Of a DNA stretch of 64,000 bases, positions 8,290 to 16,021 are shown piece after piece. The notes under the pieces were generated by a model. It saw nothing but the letters and a program-made list of their open reading frames with translations, ran no database searches and was not told the origin of the DNA. The position numbers were made by a program, and so were the translations under genes. How positions within the stretch are numbered: the stretch's first letter is position 1; every line of letters begins with the position of its first letter. The stretch is from contig NZ_CM002285.1 in assembly GCF_000497445.1 (NCBI RefSeq), forward strand, positions 1,612,795 to 1,676,794, read 5' to 3'. The stretch is from Streptomyces roseochromogenus subsp. oscitans DS 12.976. GTDB taxonomy: Bacteria; Actinomycetota; Actinomycetes; Streptomycetales; Streptomycetaceae.

Positions 8290-8717
8290 AGTGGGCCACC
8301 CGCGCCGGGATCCACATCGACCGGGCCGCCTGCGCCTGGCTCATCCGCCGGCACGTCGACAAGGAGGCGGAGTTCGTCTTCGTCACCGACCCCGCCGAAG
8401 TCCCGGACGACGCGACGCCGTTCGACATGCGCGGCGTGCAGCTCGGCCACCACGGCGGCGACTGCTCCTTCGAGACGATCCTGCGCCACTACGAGCTGAC
8501 CGACCCCGTGCTGTGGAAACTGGCCGAGATCGTCCACGAAGCCGACCTGGACGACGAACGCTATGACGCCCCCGAAGCCCCCGGTGTGGACGTCGTCCTG
8601 CGCGGCCTGTCCATGATCTGCGACGACCAACGGATCCTGGAACTGACCGGCCCGCTCTTCGACGGCCTGTACGAGTACCACCACCGGGGCATGCTGCTGG
8701 GGCGCGAGCCCTCCTGA
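8286..8717 (+). CDS. ChrB C-terminal domain protein (chromate resistance exported protein family)
   Basis: 143 residues, the Chrome_Resist/ChrB C-terminal domain as a separate protein. It starts MKWATRAGIHIDRAACAWLI and keeps FDMRGVQLGHHGGDCSFETI, whose His/Asp/Cys cluster could bind metal, then EIVHEADLDDERYD. In most ChrB proteins this domain is fused behind the PaaX-like half. The ATGA overlap with that half indicates co-translation and probably a two-chain ChrB. The family name says exported, but no signal peptide is visible here. Its biochemical role is unproven. Confidence 0.85.
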   Translation: MKWATRAGIHIDRAACAWLIRRHVDKEAEFVFVTDPAEVPDDATPFDMRGVQLGHHGGDCSFETILRHYELTDPVLWKLAEIVHEADLDDERYDAPEAPGVDVVLRGLSMICDDQRILELTGPLFDGLYEYHHRGMLLGREPS

Positions 8718-8739
8718 CCACGTCATCCCGGAGCACGCC

Positions 8740-9114
8740 ATGCCGCTCGTCATCGCTTCGTCACCCGAGATCTTCAGCACCGCCCACATCGGGCTGACCG
8801 CCGCCATCACCGGCGTTCTCGCACTCGCCATGGCGATCTGGCGGCTGCCCCGATCCGCATGGCTCGACATGGCCGCGGTCGCCGTACTGTCCGCGGCCTC
8901 CGTGTACCTGTGGCGGACCTCCGCGAACATGACGTCGCTGAACAAGGACGGCCTGCCGGGATTCTCCGCCAACGACTGGGCCGCGCCCATCCTCACCTAC
9001 ATCTTCCTCAGCCTCTACGCCGACGTCCGCATCCCGGCAGACCCACGCCGCTACGCCCAGGCCCGCGCCCTCGCCACTCTCGCCTCCCTGGCGGTCAACG
9101 TCATCACCATCTGA
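8740..9114 (+). CDS. Small membrane protein of the chromate cluster (hypothetical)
   Basis: 124 residues with four predicted membrane helices: about 18-35, 42-57, 82-95 and 105-122. A soluble loop with SANMTSLNKDGLPGFSANDW lies between helices two and three. A GGAG ribosome site precedes the ATG by 6 bases. I do not recognise the family. It lies 22 bases after the ChrB C-domain gene, so it is probably cotranscribed, and before the separate chrA promoter. Size and topology resemble the 121-residue membrane protein at 4345-4710, but I see no clear sequence similarity. Confidence 0.7.
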   Translation: MPLVIASSPEIFSTAHIGLTAAITGVLALAMAIWRLPRSAWLDMAAVAVLSAASVYLWRTSANMTSLNKDGLPGFSANDWAAPILTYIFLSLYADVRIPADPRRYAQARALATLASLAVNVITI

Positions 9115-9130
9115 CCGGCGACTGCGCCCA

Positions 9131-9166
9131 TTGATAGAGAACTGCAACCACGGTTACAGTGCCCGC
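9131..9166 (+). promoter_or_regulatory. chrA promoter with operator copy C; probably leaderless
   Basis: TTGATA (9131-9136) and TACAGT (9155-9160) are separated by 18 bases and fit a -35/-10 pair. The operator GCAACCACGGTTAC (9144-9157) fills the spacer and overlaps the -10 box, as expected of a repressor site. Transcription should start about 7 bases past the -10 box, at the chrA ATG (9167). Confidence 0.65.
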
Positions 9167-10399
9167 ATGGGATCCGAGGACACGACGGCGCCCGGCAGCG
9201 CAGGCGATGCCGAGATACCCGGACGGGCCACGGCACCGGGCCACCCGGGCTTCGCCACCGTGCTGCGGTACTTCCTGCGCCTGGGCACCTTCGGCTTCGG
9301 CGGCCCCATCGCCGTCGTCGGCTACATGCAGCGCGACCTGGTGGAAAAACGCGGCTGGATGGCCAAGCAGGAATTCCTCAACGGCGTCGCCCTCGGCCAG
9401 ACCATGCCCGGTCCGCTGGCAGCGCAGGTCGCCATGTGGGTCGGCTACCTCAAGCGGGGCGCGCTCGGCGCAGCGGCGACCGCACTCGCGTTCATCGCGC
9501 CGTCGTTCCTCATCGTCACTGGTGTCGCAGCCGTCTACGCCCATTACGCGGGCCTCAGCGCCGTACAGGCGCTCTTCTACGGCATCGCCCCCGCCGTCAT
9601 GGCGATCATCACCATCGCCGCGTACAAACTGGTCCACCTCACCGACGGCAAGGACTGGCGGGCCTGGGCCATCAGCGCGGTGGTATTCGCCGTCACCGCC
9701 CTCAGCGGCCGGGAACCGATCTACCTCATCGTCGGCGCCGGCCTGCTGATGATCACCCTCGACGCCCGCCCGCACCTGCGGCTGCCGCGCCGCCGCATCC
9801 CGGACCCCGGCAAGGACAAAGCCGTGCGCGGCATCGCCGCCTGGCCCCTGGCCTCGACCACGCTCGGCACCCTCGCGTCCGGCGGGACGCTGGCGTCCCT
9901 CGGTCTGTTCTTCCTCAAGACCGGCGCCCTGGTCTTCGGCTCCGGCCTGGCCATCGTCCCGCTGCTGCGCGACGGCGTGGTCGTCCAGCACCACTGGCTC
10001 ACCCAGGCACAGTTCCTCGACGCCGTGGCGATGGGGCTACTCACCCCCGGCCCGGTCGTCATCACCGCCGCCTTCATCGGCTACCTCGTCGGCGGCACCA
10101 CCGGCGCTCTCGTCGCCACCGTCGCCATCTTCATCCCCATCTACCTGGGAGTCGTCGTCCCCGGCCGCTGGTTCGTCCGCCACCGCGACAACCCCCAGCT
10201 CAAGGCGTTCGTCACCGGAGCCACCGCCGCCGCAGGCGGCGCCTTGTGCGGCGCGGTGGTCGTCCTGACCCGCCAGGCCGTCATCGACATCCCCACCGCC
10301 GCCATAGCCCTGACCACCCTCGCCCTGCTGTGGCGCTTCAAGATCCCCGAACCGTACGTCGTCAGCGCCGCCGGGATCCTCGGCCTGCTGCTCCACTGA
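9167..10399 (+). CDS. chrA: Chromate transporter ChrA, two-domain
   Basis: 410 residues with two homologous CHR domains, the long-chain ChrA form. Domain 1 carries FLRLGTFGFGGP and GVALGQTMPGPLAAQVAMW; domain 2 carries LVFGSGLAIVPLLRDGVVVQ and AVAMGLLTPGPVVITAAFIG. Ten or more membrane helices are expected. Family members export chromate. ATG 9167 is chosen because the upstream in-frame TTG lies in the -35 box; no ribosome site is needed if the message is leaderless. The chrB halves lie upstream, and copy C of the shared palindrome sits in the promoter, so chromate-dependent derepression is likely. Confidence 0.95.
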   Translation: MGSEDTTAPGSAGDAEIPGRATAPGHPGFATVLRYFLRLGTFGFGGPIAVVGYMQRDLVEKRGWMAKQEFLNGVALGQTMPGPLAAQVAMWVGYLKRGALGAAATALAFIAPSFLIVTGVAAVYAHYAGLSAVQALFYGIAPAVMAIITIAAYKLVHLTDGKDWRAWAISAVVFAVTALSGREPIYLIVGAGLLMITLDARPHLRLPRRRIPDPGKDKAVRGIAAWPLASTTLGTLASGGTLASLGLFFLKTGALVFGSGLAIVPLLRDGVVVQHHWLTQAQFLDAVAMGLLTPGPVVITAAFIGYLVGGTTGALVATVAIFIPIYLGVVVPGRWFVRHRDNPQLKAFVTGATAAAGGALCGAVVVLTRQAVIDIPTAAIALTTLALLWRFKIPEPYVVSAAGILGLLLH

Positions 10400-10556
10400 A
10401 CGGCAGCCCTGTCACTCTGCCGCGGAATGGCGCCGGTGGGCAGGTGGACGTTCCTTGAAGTCAGGCTGGGCACCAGGGGCTGCCAGCGCGGGTCAAGTGG
10501 TGGGTCGGTAGTGATGGAAGTTCAGGAAATCCTCTCTTCCCGGCTCGGCAGGCACC

Positions 10557-11843
10557 TCACTGCGCCAGGCACTCCTCGCTCCGGTCACCGACCGGTGGAT
10601 CCGACGGAAAGTCCTTTGCAGCAATCCTACTGAGGTACCAGAAGGTCGCCGCATAGACGATAACTGCGATCCATACATAGAGGTTATTGCAGACCAGCAT
10701 GCTCCATTCAGCTTGGGAGGTTCGTTGGATGATTCCCATGGGAGGCGTCCTCTCCGGGATTTTGGGCTTTCCGACGATCCATGAGAAGAACAGCATCACG
10801 AAGGCTGCTACAGAGAGGGCAGCCCACGGTCGACGTCCGTGGACGTGATGGACCCCGATCACCAAGAGCAAGATCACCCAGACCCAATGGTGACTCCAGG
10901 AAAGGGGAGATGCGAGGCAGCTGGCGATGCCCACAACGCTGATCGCCAGCAGTTCCTCACCGCACCGGTGAGCCAGGGCAGCGAAGGCCAGGCCAATAAC
11001 TACGGTCAGGCCCGAGAGGGCCAGCCAAAGCAGTGTCGGCGGATTAAGGACATGCATCTGACGGGACAACAGTCCAGCAATAGACTGATTTCCCGCATTG
11101 GTGACTGCACCGATGCGCCTTGAATCAAGAAACATCCCTCCCCAGTATTTTACCGAATCTCCAGGAATAACAAAGAAGCCGATCATGATCGTGGCCAGAA
11201 TTGTCAGCACGGATACGATGGCGGCTTTGAATTGGCGTGTCGCCACAAAGTAGACAACGAAGATACACGGTGTGAGCTTGACAGCAGCTGCGATACCGAC
11301 CCCCACTCCTCGCATCCTATGAGAGCCATGGGGCGCACAATCCATCATGATGAGGATCAATAGCAGCAGGTTGACCTGCCCGAGCACTACAGTGGTCCGC
11401 ACCGGTTCGAGCCAGAGAGCGAAACCTCCGACGAGGAACGTCATGGCGAGCCGGCCGTGGTCGGGCCTGTAGCCCAAGAAGCCCCACGCCATCCAAACCA
11501 CTACCAGCGGCGCAGCAAGATTCACACACGTCACCAAGAAGCGCAGGGAGTCCATCGAGAAAAACGTGAGCGGTAAGAAACACAGCGCGGCGAATGGGGA
11601 ATACGTGAATTGCAGCCCATCGTAAACGCTATGATCGTAAAGTGGCAATGATGCCGTGACCCGTTCCGCCCCGGCTCGGTACACCTCTGTGTCGATGAGC
11701 CACCATAGATCCTTGGACCAAACGGTCCACATATGACCGATGACAGCAAGTGTAAAAATCGCAACTCCGAACACTGCCACTCGAATTCGATCTGGAAATA
11801 CGCGCTCCAGGTCGGTCGCGGCATTGCGCCTGTAGCTCTTCAC
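10557..11843 (-). CDS. GT87-type (DUF2029) membrane glycosyltransferase, low GC
   Basis: 428 residues, roughly ten membrane helices, matching polyprenyl-phosphate-mannose-dependent GT87 transferases. The first outside loop holds DLWWLIDTEVYRAGAERV with the acidic residue expected for catalysis, and LEPVRTTVVLGQVNLLLLIL matches the family's QVN region. I prefer GTG 11843 because AAGGGGG lies 8 bases upstream; GTG 11873 would add 10 residues. Codons ending in A/T are far more frequent than in the neighbours, so the gene was probably acquired from a lower-GC donor. No partner glycosylation genes are nearby, so the acceptor is unknown. Confidence 0.85.
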   Translation of the reverse strand: MKSYRRNAATDLERVFPDRIRVAVFGVAIFTLAVIGHMWTVWSKDLWWLIDTEVYRAGAERVTASLPLYDHSVYDGLQFTYSPFAALCFLPLTFFSMDSLRFLVTCVNLAAPLVVVWMAWGFLGYRPDHGRLAMTFLVGGFALWLEPVRTTVVLGQVNLLLLILIMMDCAPHGSHRMRGVGVGIAAAVKLTPCIFVVYFVATRQFKAAIVSVLTILATIMIGFFVIPGDSVKYWGGMFLDSRRIGAVTNAGNQSIAGLLSRQMHVLNPPTLLWLALSGLTVVIGLAFAALAHRCGEELLAISVVGIASCLASPLSWSHHWVWVILLLVIGVHHVHGRRPWAALSVAAFVMLFFSWIVGKPKIPERTPPMGIIQRTSQAEWSMLVCNNLYVWIAVIVYAATFWYLSRIAAKDFPSDPPVGDRSEECLAQ

Positions 11844-12154
11844 CTGACCGGCCCCCTTACGGCGAGATGGCACATGAATGAATTCACCACAGCGAATGGG
11901 CTGTGGACTTCATTCCGATGGCGCCCAGTTGTCGGGTGGCTATTGCGAGTTTTCCCCACTCTAAAGAAGCCTTCTGCGAGCTCTTAGGTAATATCCGGCC
12001 TCGCGGCGATATCGAGCAGGCTCGTGTTCTGGTCCCTCCGATGGAGGGCCATGGAGAGCATGGCGTCGTCGGTGGGCCTGACGGCACCCTGCCGCCATTC
12101 CTCAGTAGCACTCCCAACCCGGCGTGGGGACACTGACGGGGAGGACGTCACCCC
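11844..12154. other. Non-coding stretch, no recognised gene
   Basis: 311 bases between the GT87 start (minus) and the lipoprotein fragment (plus). GC is lower than in flanking genes. I see no protein similarity, RNA gene or convincing promoter. It probably belongs to the decayed mobile segment. Confidence 0.5.
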
Positions 12155-12331
12155 ATGCCTGCCATGCCTCCGGCCGCGGCCCGGCGCGCCCTGGCCGCCT
12201 CCGGCATCGCCGCCGCCCTGGCGGTGGCACTCGCCGCCTGCGGCGTTCGTCAGCACGAGGAGGGCCCGCAGGAGCAAATGCCCTCTGGGAGTTCTGTCGG
12301 CTCAGTCGACAGCGGCCAGTTCCCTGTGTGA
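12155..12331 (+). pseudogene. Truncated lipoprotein (58 residues)
   Basis: GGGGAGG lies 10 bases before ATG 12155. The product has a lipoprotein signal with a lipobox (ALAACG) at residues 26-30, then RQHEEGPQEQMPSGSSVG and an early TGA. Intact lipoproteins with such a polar linker are usually longer than 100 residues, so I read this as an N-terminal fragment whose folded domain has been lost. It lies in a run of broken genes. Expression as a mini-lipoprotein cannot be excluded. Confidence 0.55.
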
Positions 12332-12332
12332 G

Positions 12333-12715
12333 CTACCCCCGGATCTCGGCGTTCGGGTAAGCCGTGGTGTGTACGTTGGCGTACGTCTTGCCGGCCCGGA
12401 TCGCAGCGACGAACGCGGCGAAATCTCCCGGGGCGATCCCCTGGGCCGTCGGGCCGACGACATCAGCTGGCTTGATGGTGCCCGTGACCGTCCCCTGTCT
12501 CGCAGGACAGACGGCGTACCGGCGGGTGCGATGCCCGGCTGGGCACAGAGGTAGACGATGGTTCCACCGTTCTGGGCTGAGCTGAGCATGGAACACCTTT
12601 GCCCTGAGACAGAGCAGTCCGCCGCACTGCTGGAAGCGGCGGCCGCCACACCACCGACGGCGACGGCGGTAGTGGTGGTGAGGGCGACGACTTTGAACGA
12701 TCGCATAGATCGCAT
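12333..12715 (-). pseudogene. CHRD-domain secreted protein, frameshifted and deleted
   Basis: The 5' part reads a signal peptide (MRSFKVVALTTTTAVAVGG, ending near ASSSAAD) and then GGTIVYLCAQPGIAPAGTP. The recognisable CHRD end (GTVTGTIKPADVVGPTAQGI, then AIRAGKTYANVHTTAYPNAE) continues in a different frame from about 12520 down. The central part of the domain, with its histidine motif, is missing. At least one frameshift plus a deletion are therefore needed. CHRD domains occur in secreted proteins of uncertain function. Confidence 0.7.
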
Positions 12716-12784
12716 ACAGACCATGCCTTCCTGATCACCCCCGCCGTACGGCGTGAGGTGTTCCCCTGCGCCAGGCAGCGTCAG

Positions 12785-13002
12785 TCAGGCAACCCACGAA
12801 CGAGTGACACCCATCGAGCAGTACCGGAAGACGGCCTCGGTGACGTAGCGGTAGGCGGTGGTGGCGCGGTAAGCAGGGCCCGCCGGCCCGCGCTCAGGGA
12901 CCGCCATCGGGTGCCGAGAGCGCGGCGGTGTTCCCTCAGGCGGGCGGCGAGGAAGCGGAGGACAGAGCTGGGCACATCGACGCCGGAGGGGTAGACAAGC
13001 AC
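12785..13002 (-). pseudogene. IS5-type transposase N-terminal remnant
   Basis: The frame starting at 13002 reads MLVYPSGVDVPSSVLRFLAA and then RLREHRRALGTRWRSLSAGR, the helical N-terminal region of a widespread Streptomyces IS5-like transposase. The expected helix-turn-helix continues only as fragments (TAYRYVTEAV in another frame), then stops. No catalytic DDE core or terminal inverted repeats are visible. Confidence 0.6.
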
Positions 13003-13109
13003 GCGAAGCCTCTGGTGGAGACGAATTTCCTGGTCGAAGACCCATCTACCAAGGGCTTCACCTGTCCGTCAGGCTAACTACCCGGTCAGCGCGACAGGTT
13101 GGAAAGGGC

Positions 13110-13260
13110 TCCATGTATCCGAACAGCATGTGGTACAGCAGCTGCTCGTTGGTCCAGCGAGTCCCTCGCTCCGCCGACGCAGGTCCTCGGCGGTGGCCGA
13201 CTCCAGCAGCCGGTGGAACATCGCGCCGGCCTGCCGCAGCTCCGCATGAAGCTCCGCCCT
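13110..13260 (-). pseudogene. DinB-like protein remnant
   Basis: ELHAELRQAGAMFHRLLESA (then TAEDLRRRSEG) in one frame continues in a second frame as TRWTNEQLLYHMLFGYM. Together they match the first two helices of DinB-superfamily proteins, including the NEQLLYHML histidine. A frameshift separates the halves and the rest of the four-helix bundle is absent. The flanking sequence up to 13512 has open frames but no recognisable similarity. Confidence 0.55.
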
Positions 13261-13514
13261 CCAGGACAAGAGCTTCGTGCGTGCGAGGAACACCCGCCCA
13301 GTGGCCCTTGCGTCCGATGGACCTGAGGGCCTCGCGGGCCGTCCACTCGTCGGCCCAGGAGCCGGCCGGGCAGAGTGTAAGGGCTGCTCTGGAGACCCAG
13401 GCGGTCGTGGCCCGGCCTTGCCGGCTGCCCGGATCGCTGGCGCGGAGTCGCCCGATGGCAGCGGCGAATCGGGCTTCGACGTCACGCTCGTGCACTCCGA
13501 GGGCTGAGACAAGG

Positions 13515-13562
13515 CAAGGGCTGGGCTCGCGTCGCAGTGGTGCGACGCGAGCCCAGCCCTTG
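13515..13562. terminator. Strong terminator hairpin downstream of the S53 peptidase
   Basis: Perfect 22-bp stem (13515-13536 with 13541-13562) and a GTGG loop, 21 bases beyond the peptidase stop. No strong T-run follows, as is usual in Streptomyces. Confidence 0.85.
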
Positions 13563-13582
13563 TCGGTCAGAGAGCGCCGCCG

Positions 13583-14923
13583 TCAAAAGGCGCCGGTGCC
13601 GTTGGGCGTGCCGAGACCGGTCGGCCCGTCGTATCCCGGACCCGCGGTGCACAGGTAACTGCCGCCGCAGAAGCCGTTGCTGCCCGAAGTGACGTCGTTG
13701 AGTGCCGACGTGTGGCCGTACGGATACGAGCCGTCAACGACCTGAGCGGTGTTTCCGGCCAGCGCGTAGACGCTCGCGATGATCGGCGACGAGACGCTGG
13801 TGCCTCCGACTTCGACCCATCCGTCGGCACCCTGTGCGAGACCGAGTTGAAGCTCGGTGTCGCACAACGATCCGCCGCCACAGCTGTTGTACGTGTCGTA
13901 GACCGCCACCCCGGTGTTGGGGTCGGCGACCGCGGACACATCGGCGACGGCGCGCCTGGCGCATCCGGAGTCATGCTGCCAGGACGGCTTGGCCTCGTAC
14001 GCCGAGCAGCCCGAGCCCGCGCCGCTCCAGGCGGTCTCGGTCCAGCCGCGGGAGTTGGACGCCTTGCTCAGCGAGGTGCCGCCCACGGCGGTGACGTACG
14101 GGGAGGAGGCCGGCCAGGAGACACCGTAACCGGAGTCACCCGAACTCGCTGTGATGGCGACGCCGGGGTGGTTGAAGTGCGAGTCGACGGAGGTGATGGT
14201 GTTGTCCTCGGACCCGCCCCAGCTGTTGGAGACGGAGACGACGCCCGATGTGGTGGCGGCAGTGTCCTCGGCCGTCATGAGATCCGGGACGTTCGCCGAG
14301 TTCGCCTCGACCAGGAGGATGTGGCAGCCGGGGCATGTCGCCGAGACCATGTCGAGGTCGAGGCTGATCTCCTCGGCCCATCCGTAGTCACCGGAGGGCA
14401 GAGGCGATGCCTGGCCGCTCTGATTCACCTTGCGGAAGCAGCCGTTGGCGGTGGTGCACGACGGCAGACCGTAGGCGCTGCGGTAAGCGGCCAGGTCGGA
14501 CTCGGCGTTCGGGTCGTCCATGGCGTCGACGATGGCCACCGTCCGGCCGGATCCCGAGGTACCGCCCAGTTTGTAGGCGGACCGCAGATCGGACGGCACG
14601 AACCCCATGGTGGTCGGGGATCCGGTGGTGAACGGTGACATGCGGCCCGAGGCGGTGCGGTGGGCCTTCATGACGCCGAAACAGCGGGCTTGTCCCGCTT
14701 GCAAGGGATGGACGCAGCCGAAGCCCGTCGTACTCGCGGAGGCGGACGCGCTCGGGGCGGACGAGAGAGCGGCGGCCTGGACGCCTGTGGCCAGTCCGAT
14801 GGTGAGGGCAGTGACGGCGAATGTGAGCATCGCGGTGAGGGCGGCCGCCATCCACCGCACCCGCCGTCTCGGTCGGTGGCGGTGGATCACCAGGGATCCG
14901 GAGGGTATCTCGCTTCGGTGCAT
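13583..14923 (-). CDS. Secreted S53 (sedolisin)-family serine peptidase
   Basis: 446 residues from ATG 14923, which has GGAGG 5 bases upstream. A basic N-terminus and a hydrophobic segment (about 24-52) form a secretion signal. The catalytic set of sedolisins is visible: Glu185 and Asp189 in WAEEISLDLD, oxyanion Asp263 in SGDSGYG and Ser376 in GGTSVSSP. The family's large prodomain is absent; only ~70 residues lie between the signal and the catalytic domain, so activation must differ from classical sedolisins. Six or more cysteines suggest disulfides. The gene is monocistronic, with a strong terminator behind it. Confidence 0.9.
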   Translation of the reverse strand: MHRSEIPSGSLVIHRHRPRRRVRWMAAALTAMLTFAVTALTIGLATGVQAAALSSAPSASASASTTGFGCVHPLQAGQARCFGVMKAHRTASGRMSPFTTGSPTTMGFVPSDLRSAYKLGGTSGSGRTVAIVDAMDDPNAESDLAAYRSAYGLPSCTTANGCFRKVNQSGQASPLPSGDYGWAEEISLDLDMVSATCPGCHILLVEANSANVPDLMTAEDTAATTSGVVSVSNSWGGSEDNTITSVDSHFNHPGVAITASSGDSGYGVSWPASSPYVTAVGGTSLSKASNSRGWTETAWSGAGSGCSAYEAKPSWQHDSGCARRAVADVSAVADPNTGVAVYDTYNSCGGGSLCDTELQLGLAQGADGWVEVGGTSVSSPIIASVYALAGNTAQVVDGSYPYGHTSALNDVTSGSNGFCGGSYLCTAGPGYDGPTGLGTPNGTGAF

Positions 14924-15138
14924 CAAGCCTCCGTGCGGTTTGAGGCGGTTCGGAAGGACCACATGACCAAGAGCAGCGTTGACAGACGGCATGTCAGGTC
15001 AGCTGCGGGCCAGATGGATTCACCATGCGGCCGCCCTCTTGCGCTGGTCAAGGCCATGTCAATGCAGGTCTTGTGAGGTTGCCGCGGTCAGCGAGTGAAC
15101 CGCCGTTGGTGCTGGCGTGTCCGCGGTAGTGCTCGCTA

Positions 15139-15240
15139 CAGGACAACGAAGACGCCTGCGAATGCGCTCTCGCATGCGGCGGGACTGCGACAGCCGAGGC
15201 TGCGGTGGAACCGGTGCGAGTTGTACCAGCTCTGCTCCTC
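15139..15240 (-). pseudogene. IS3-family transposase C-terminal remnant
   Basis: The 34 residues before the stop contain WYNSHRFHRSLGCRSP, the conserved C-terminal end of IS3-type (rve) transposases. Nothing recognisable lies upstream in any frame, so only the extreme 3' end remains. Confidence 0.6.
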
Positions 15241-15501
15241 GACGAACCGGTGTCGGCTTCGGCCCGTCGGTGCGGGCCGGCCCTGAATCCGCTCGCCTAC
15301 CTCCAGGACACACGGGGCCTTGGCCACGTGTTCGTCCGCCACGACGAGGCAGTCGTACGGGACTTGGCGGACCGGGTGGTCCACCTGCGGTGATGGTGAT
15401 GACCTCGATCGTGCAGGGATTGCGCAGGTCCCACTCGGCGGCACGGAACACCGCCGTGCAGAAACACCTGTTCAGGTAGATGAGGAGGGCAACGATGATC
15501 A

Positions 15502-15881
15502 GTGCGCATTCCGGACCGGGCAAGCCCAGCCCGCCAGGCGATCAAGGAATGCGAGCGGCGTCTTGCCCGCTACCAGGCCGCCCTCGACTCCGGAGCCGGC
15601 CCAGCCGTCGTCACACAGTGGATCAACGACGCACGACGGGACAGGGAAGCGGCACGGAAGAAGCTCGACGCACTGCCCGCCGACCGGATCGGGGAGATCA
15701 CTGACAGACTCGGAGACATCGCACAACGTATCCAAGCCGCCGACACCGAGAAGAAAGAGCCCTCCACGAAGCCCTGGGCATCACGATCACCTACGGCAAC
15801 GCAACGAGGACTGCGACCGTAAGGTCGCAGCCCTCGTTTCCGTATCGCTATAAACGGTGCGGTGTCCGAGGGGGGACTTGA
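15502..15881 (+). pseudogene. Serine integrase 3' remnant running into tRNA-Leu
   Basis: KECERRLARYQAALDSGAGP followed by AVVTQWINDARRDREAARKK is the coiled-coil C-terminal region of large serine recombinases. After a frameshift near 15755 the typical end follows (ALHEALGITITYGNATRTAT, then PYRYKRCGVRGGT), and its stop lies inside the tRNA gene on the other strand. The catalytic N-terminal domain is gone. Many Streptomyces integrases end this way because they sit at the attachment site in a tRNA, so the element should lie to the left. Confidence 0.7.
15806..15835. terminator. Hairpin downstream of tRNA-Leu
   Basis: GAGG-A-CTGCGACC pairs with GGTCGCAG-C-CCTC around a GTAA loop, with one mismatch. 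It lies 27 bases beyond the tRNA 3' end on the minus strand and also within the integrase remnant's frame. Confidence 0.65.
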
Positions 15882-15947
15882 ACCCCCACGCCCGATAAAG
15901 GGCACTAGCACCTCAAGCTAGCGCGTCTGCCATTCCGCCACCCGGAC
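15863..15947 (-). tRNA. tRNA-Leu (anticodon GAG)
   Basis: 85-nt class II tRNA. The acceptor stem GTCCGGG pairs with CTCGGAC with one G-U. The anticodon stem CTAGC/GCTAG encloses the loop TTGAGGT, giving anticodon GAG (reads CUC and CUU). A long variable arm and the T-arm GGTTCAAGTCC are present. CCA is not encoded. It was the probable integration site of the element whose integrase remnant abuts its 3' end. Confidence 0.95.
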
Positions 15948-16021
15948 TAGGTGTCTGTCGCCTTGCCGGGGGTGTTCCCCGCAGCGACATGGACAACAAT
16001 ACCAAGGTTTCGGAGTGCGTT

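Noticed and set aside
12763-13512. Intact regulator or enzyme gene in overlapping minus-strand ORFs
   Set aside because: Recognisable homology changes frame and breaks off; open frames here reflect GC bias.
15863-15947. Selenocysteine tRNA serving the formate dehydrogenase
   Set aside because: The anticodon is GAG in a normal 7-base loop and the acceptor stem is 7 bp; it is a leucine tRNA. The FDH fragment shows no sign of selenocysteine.
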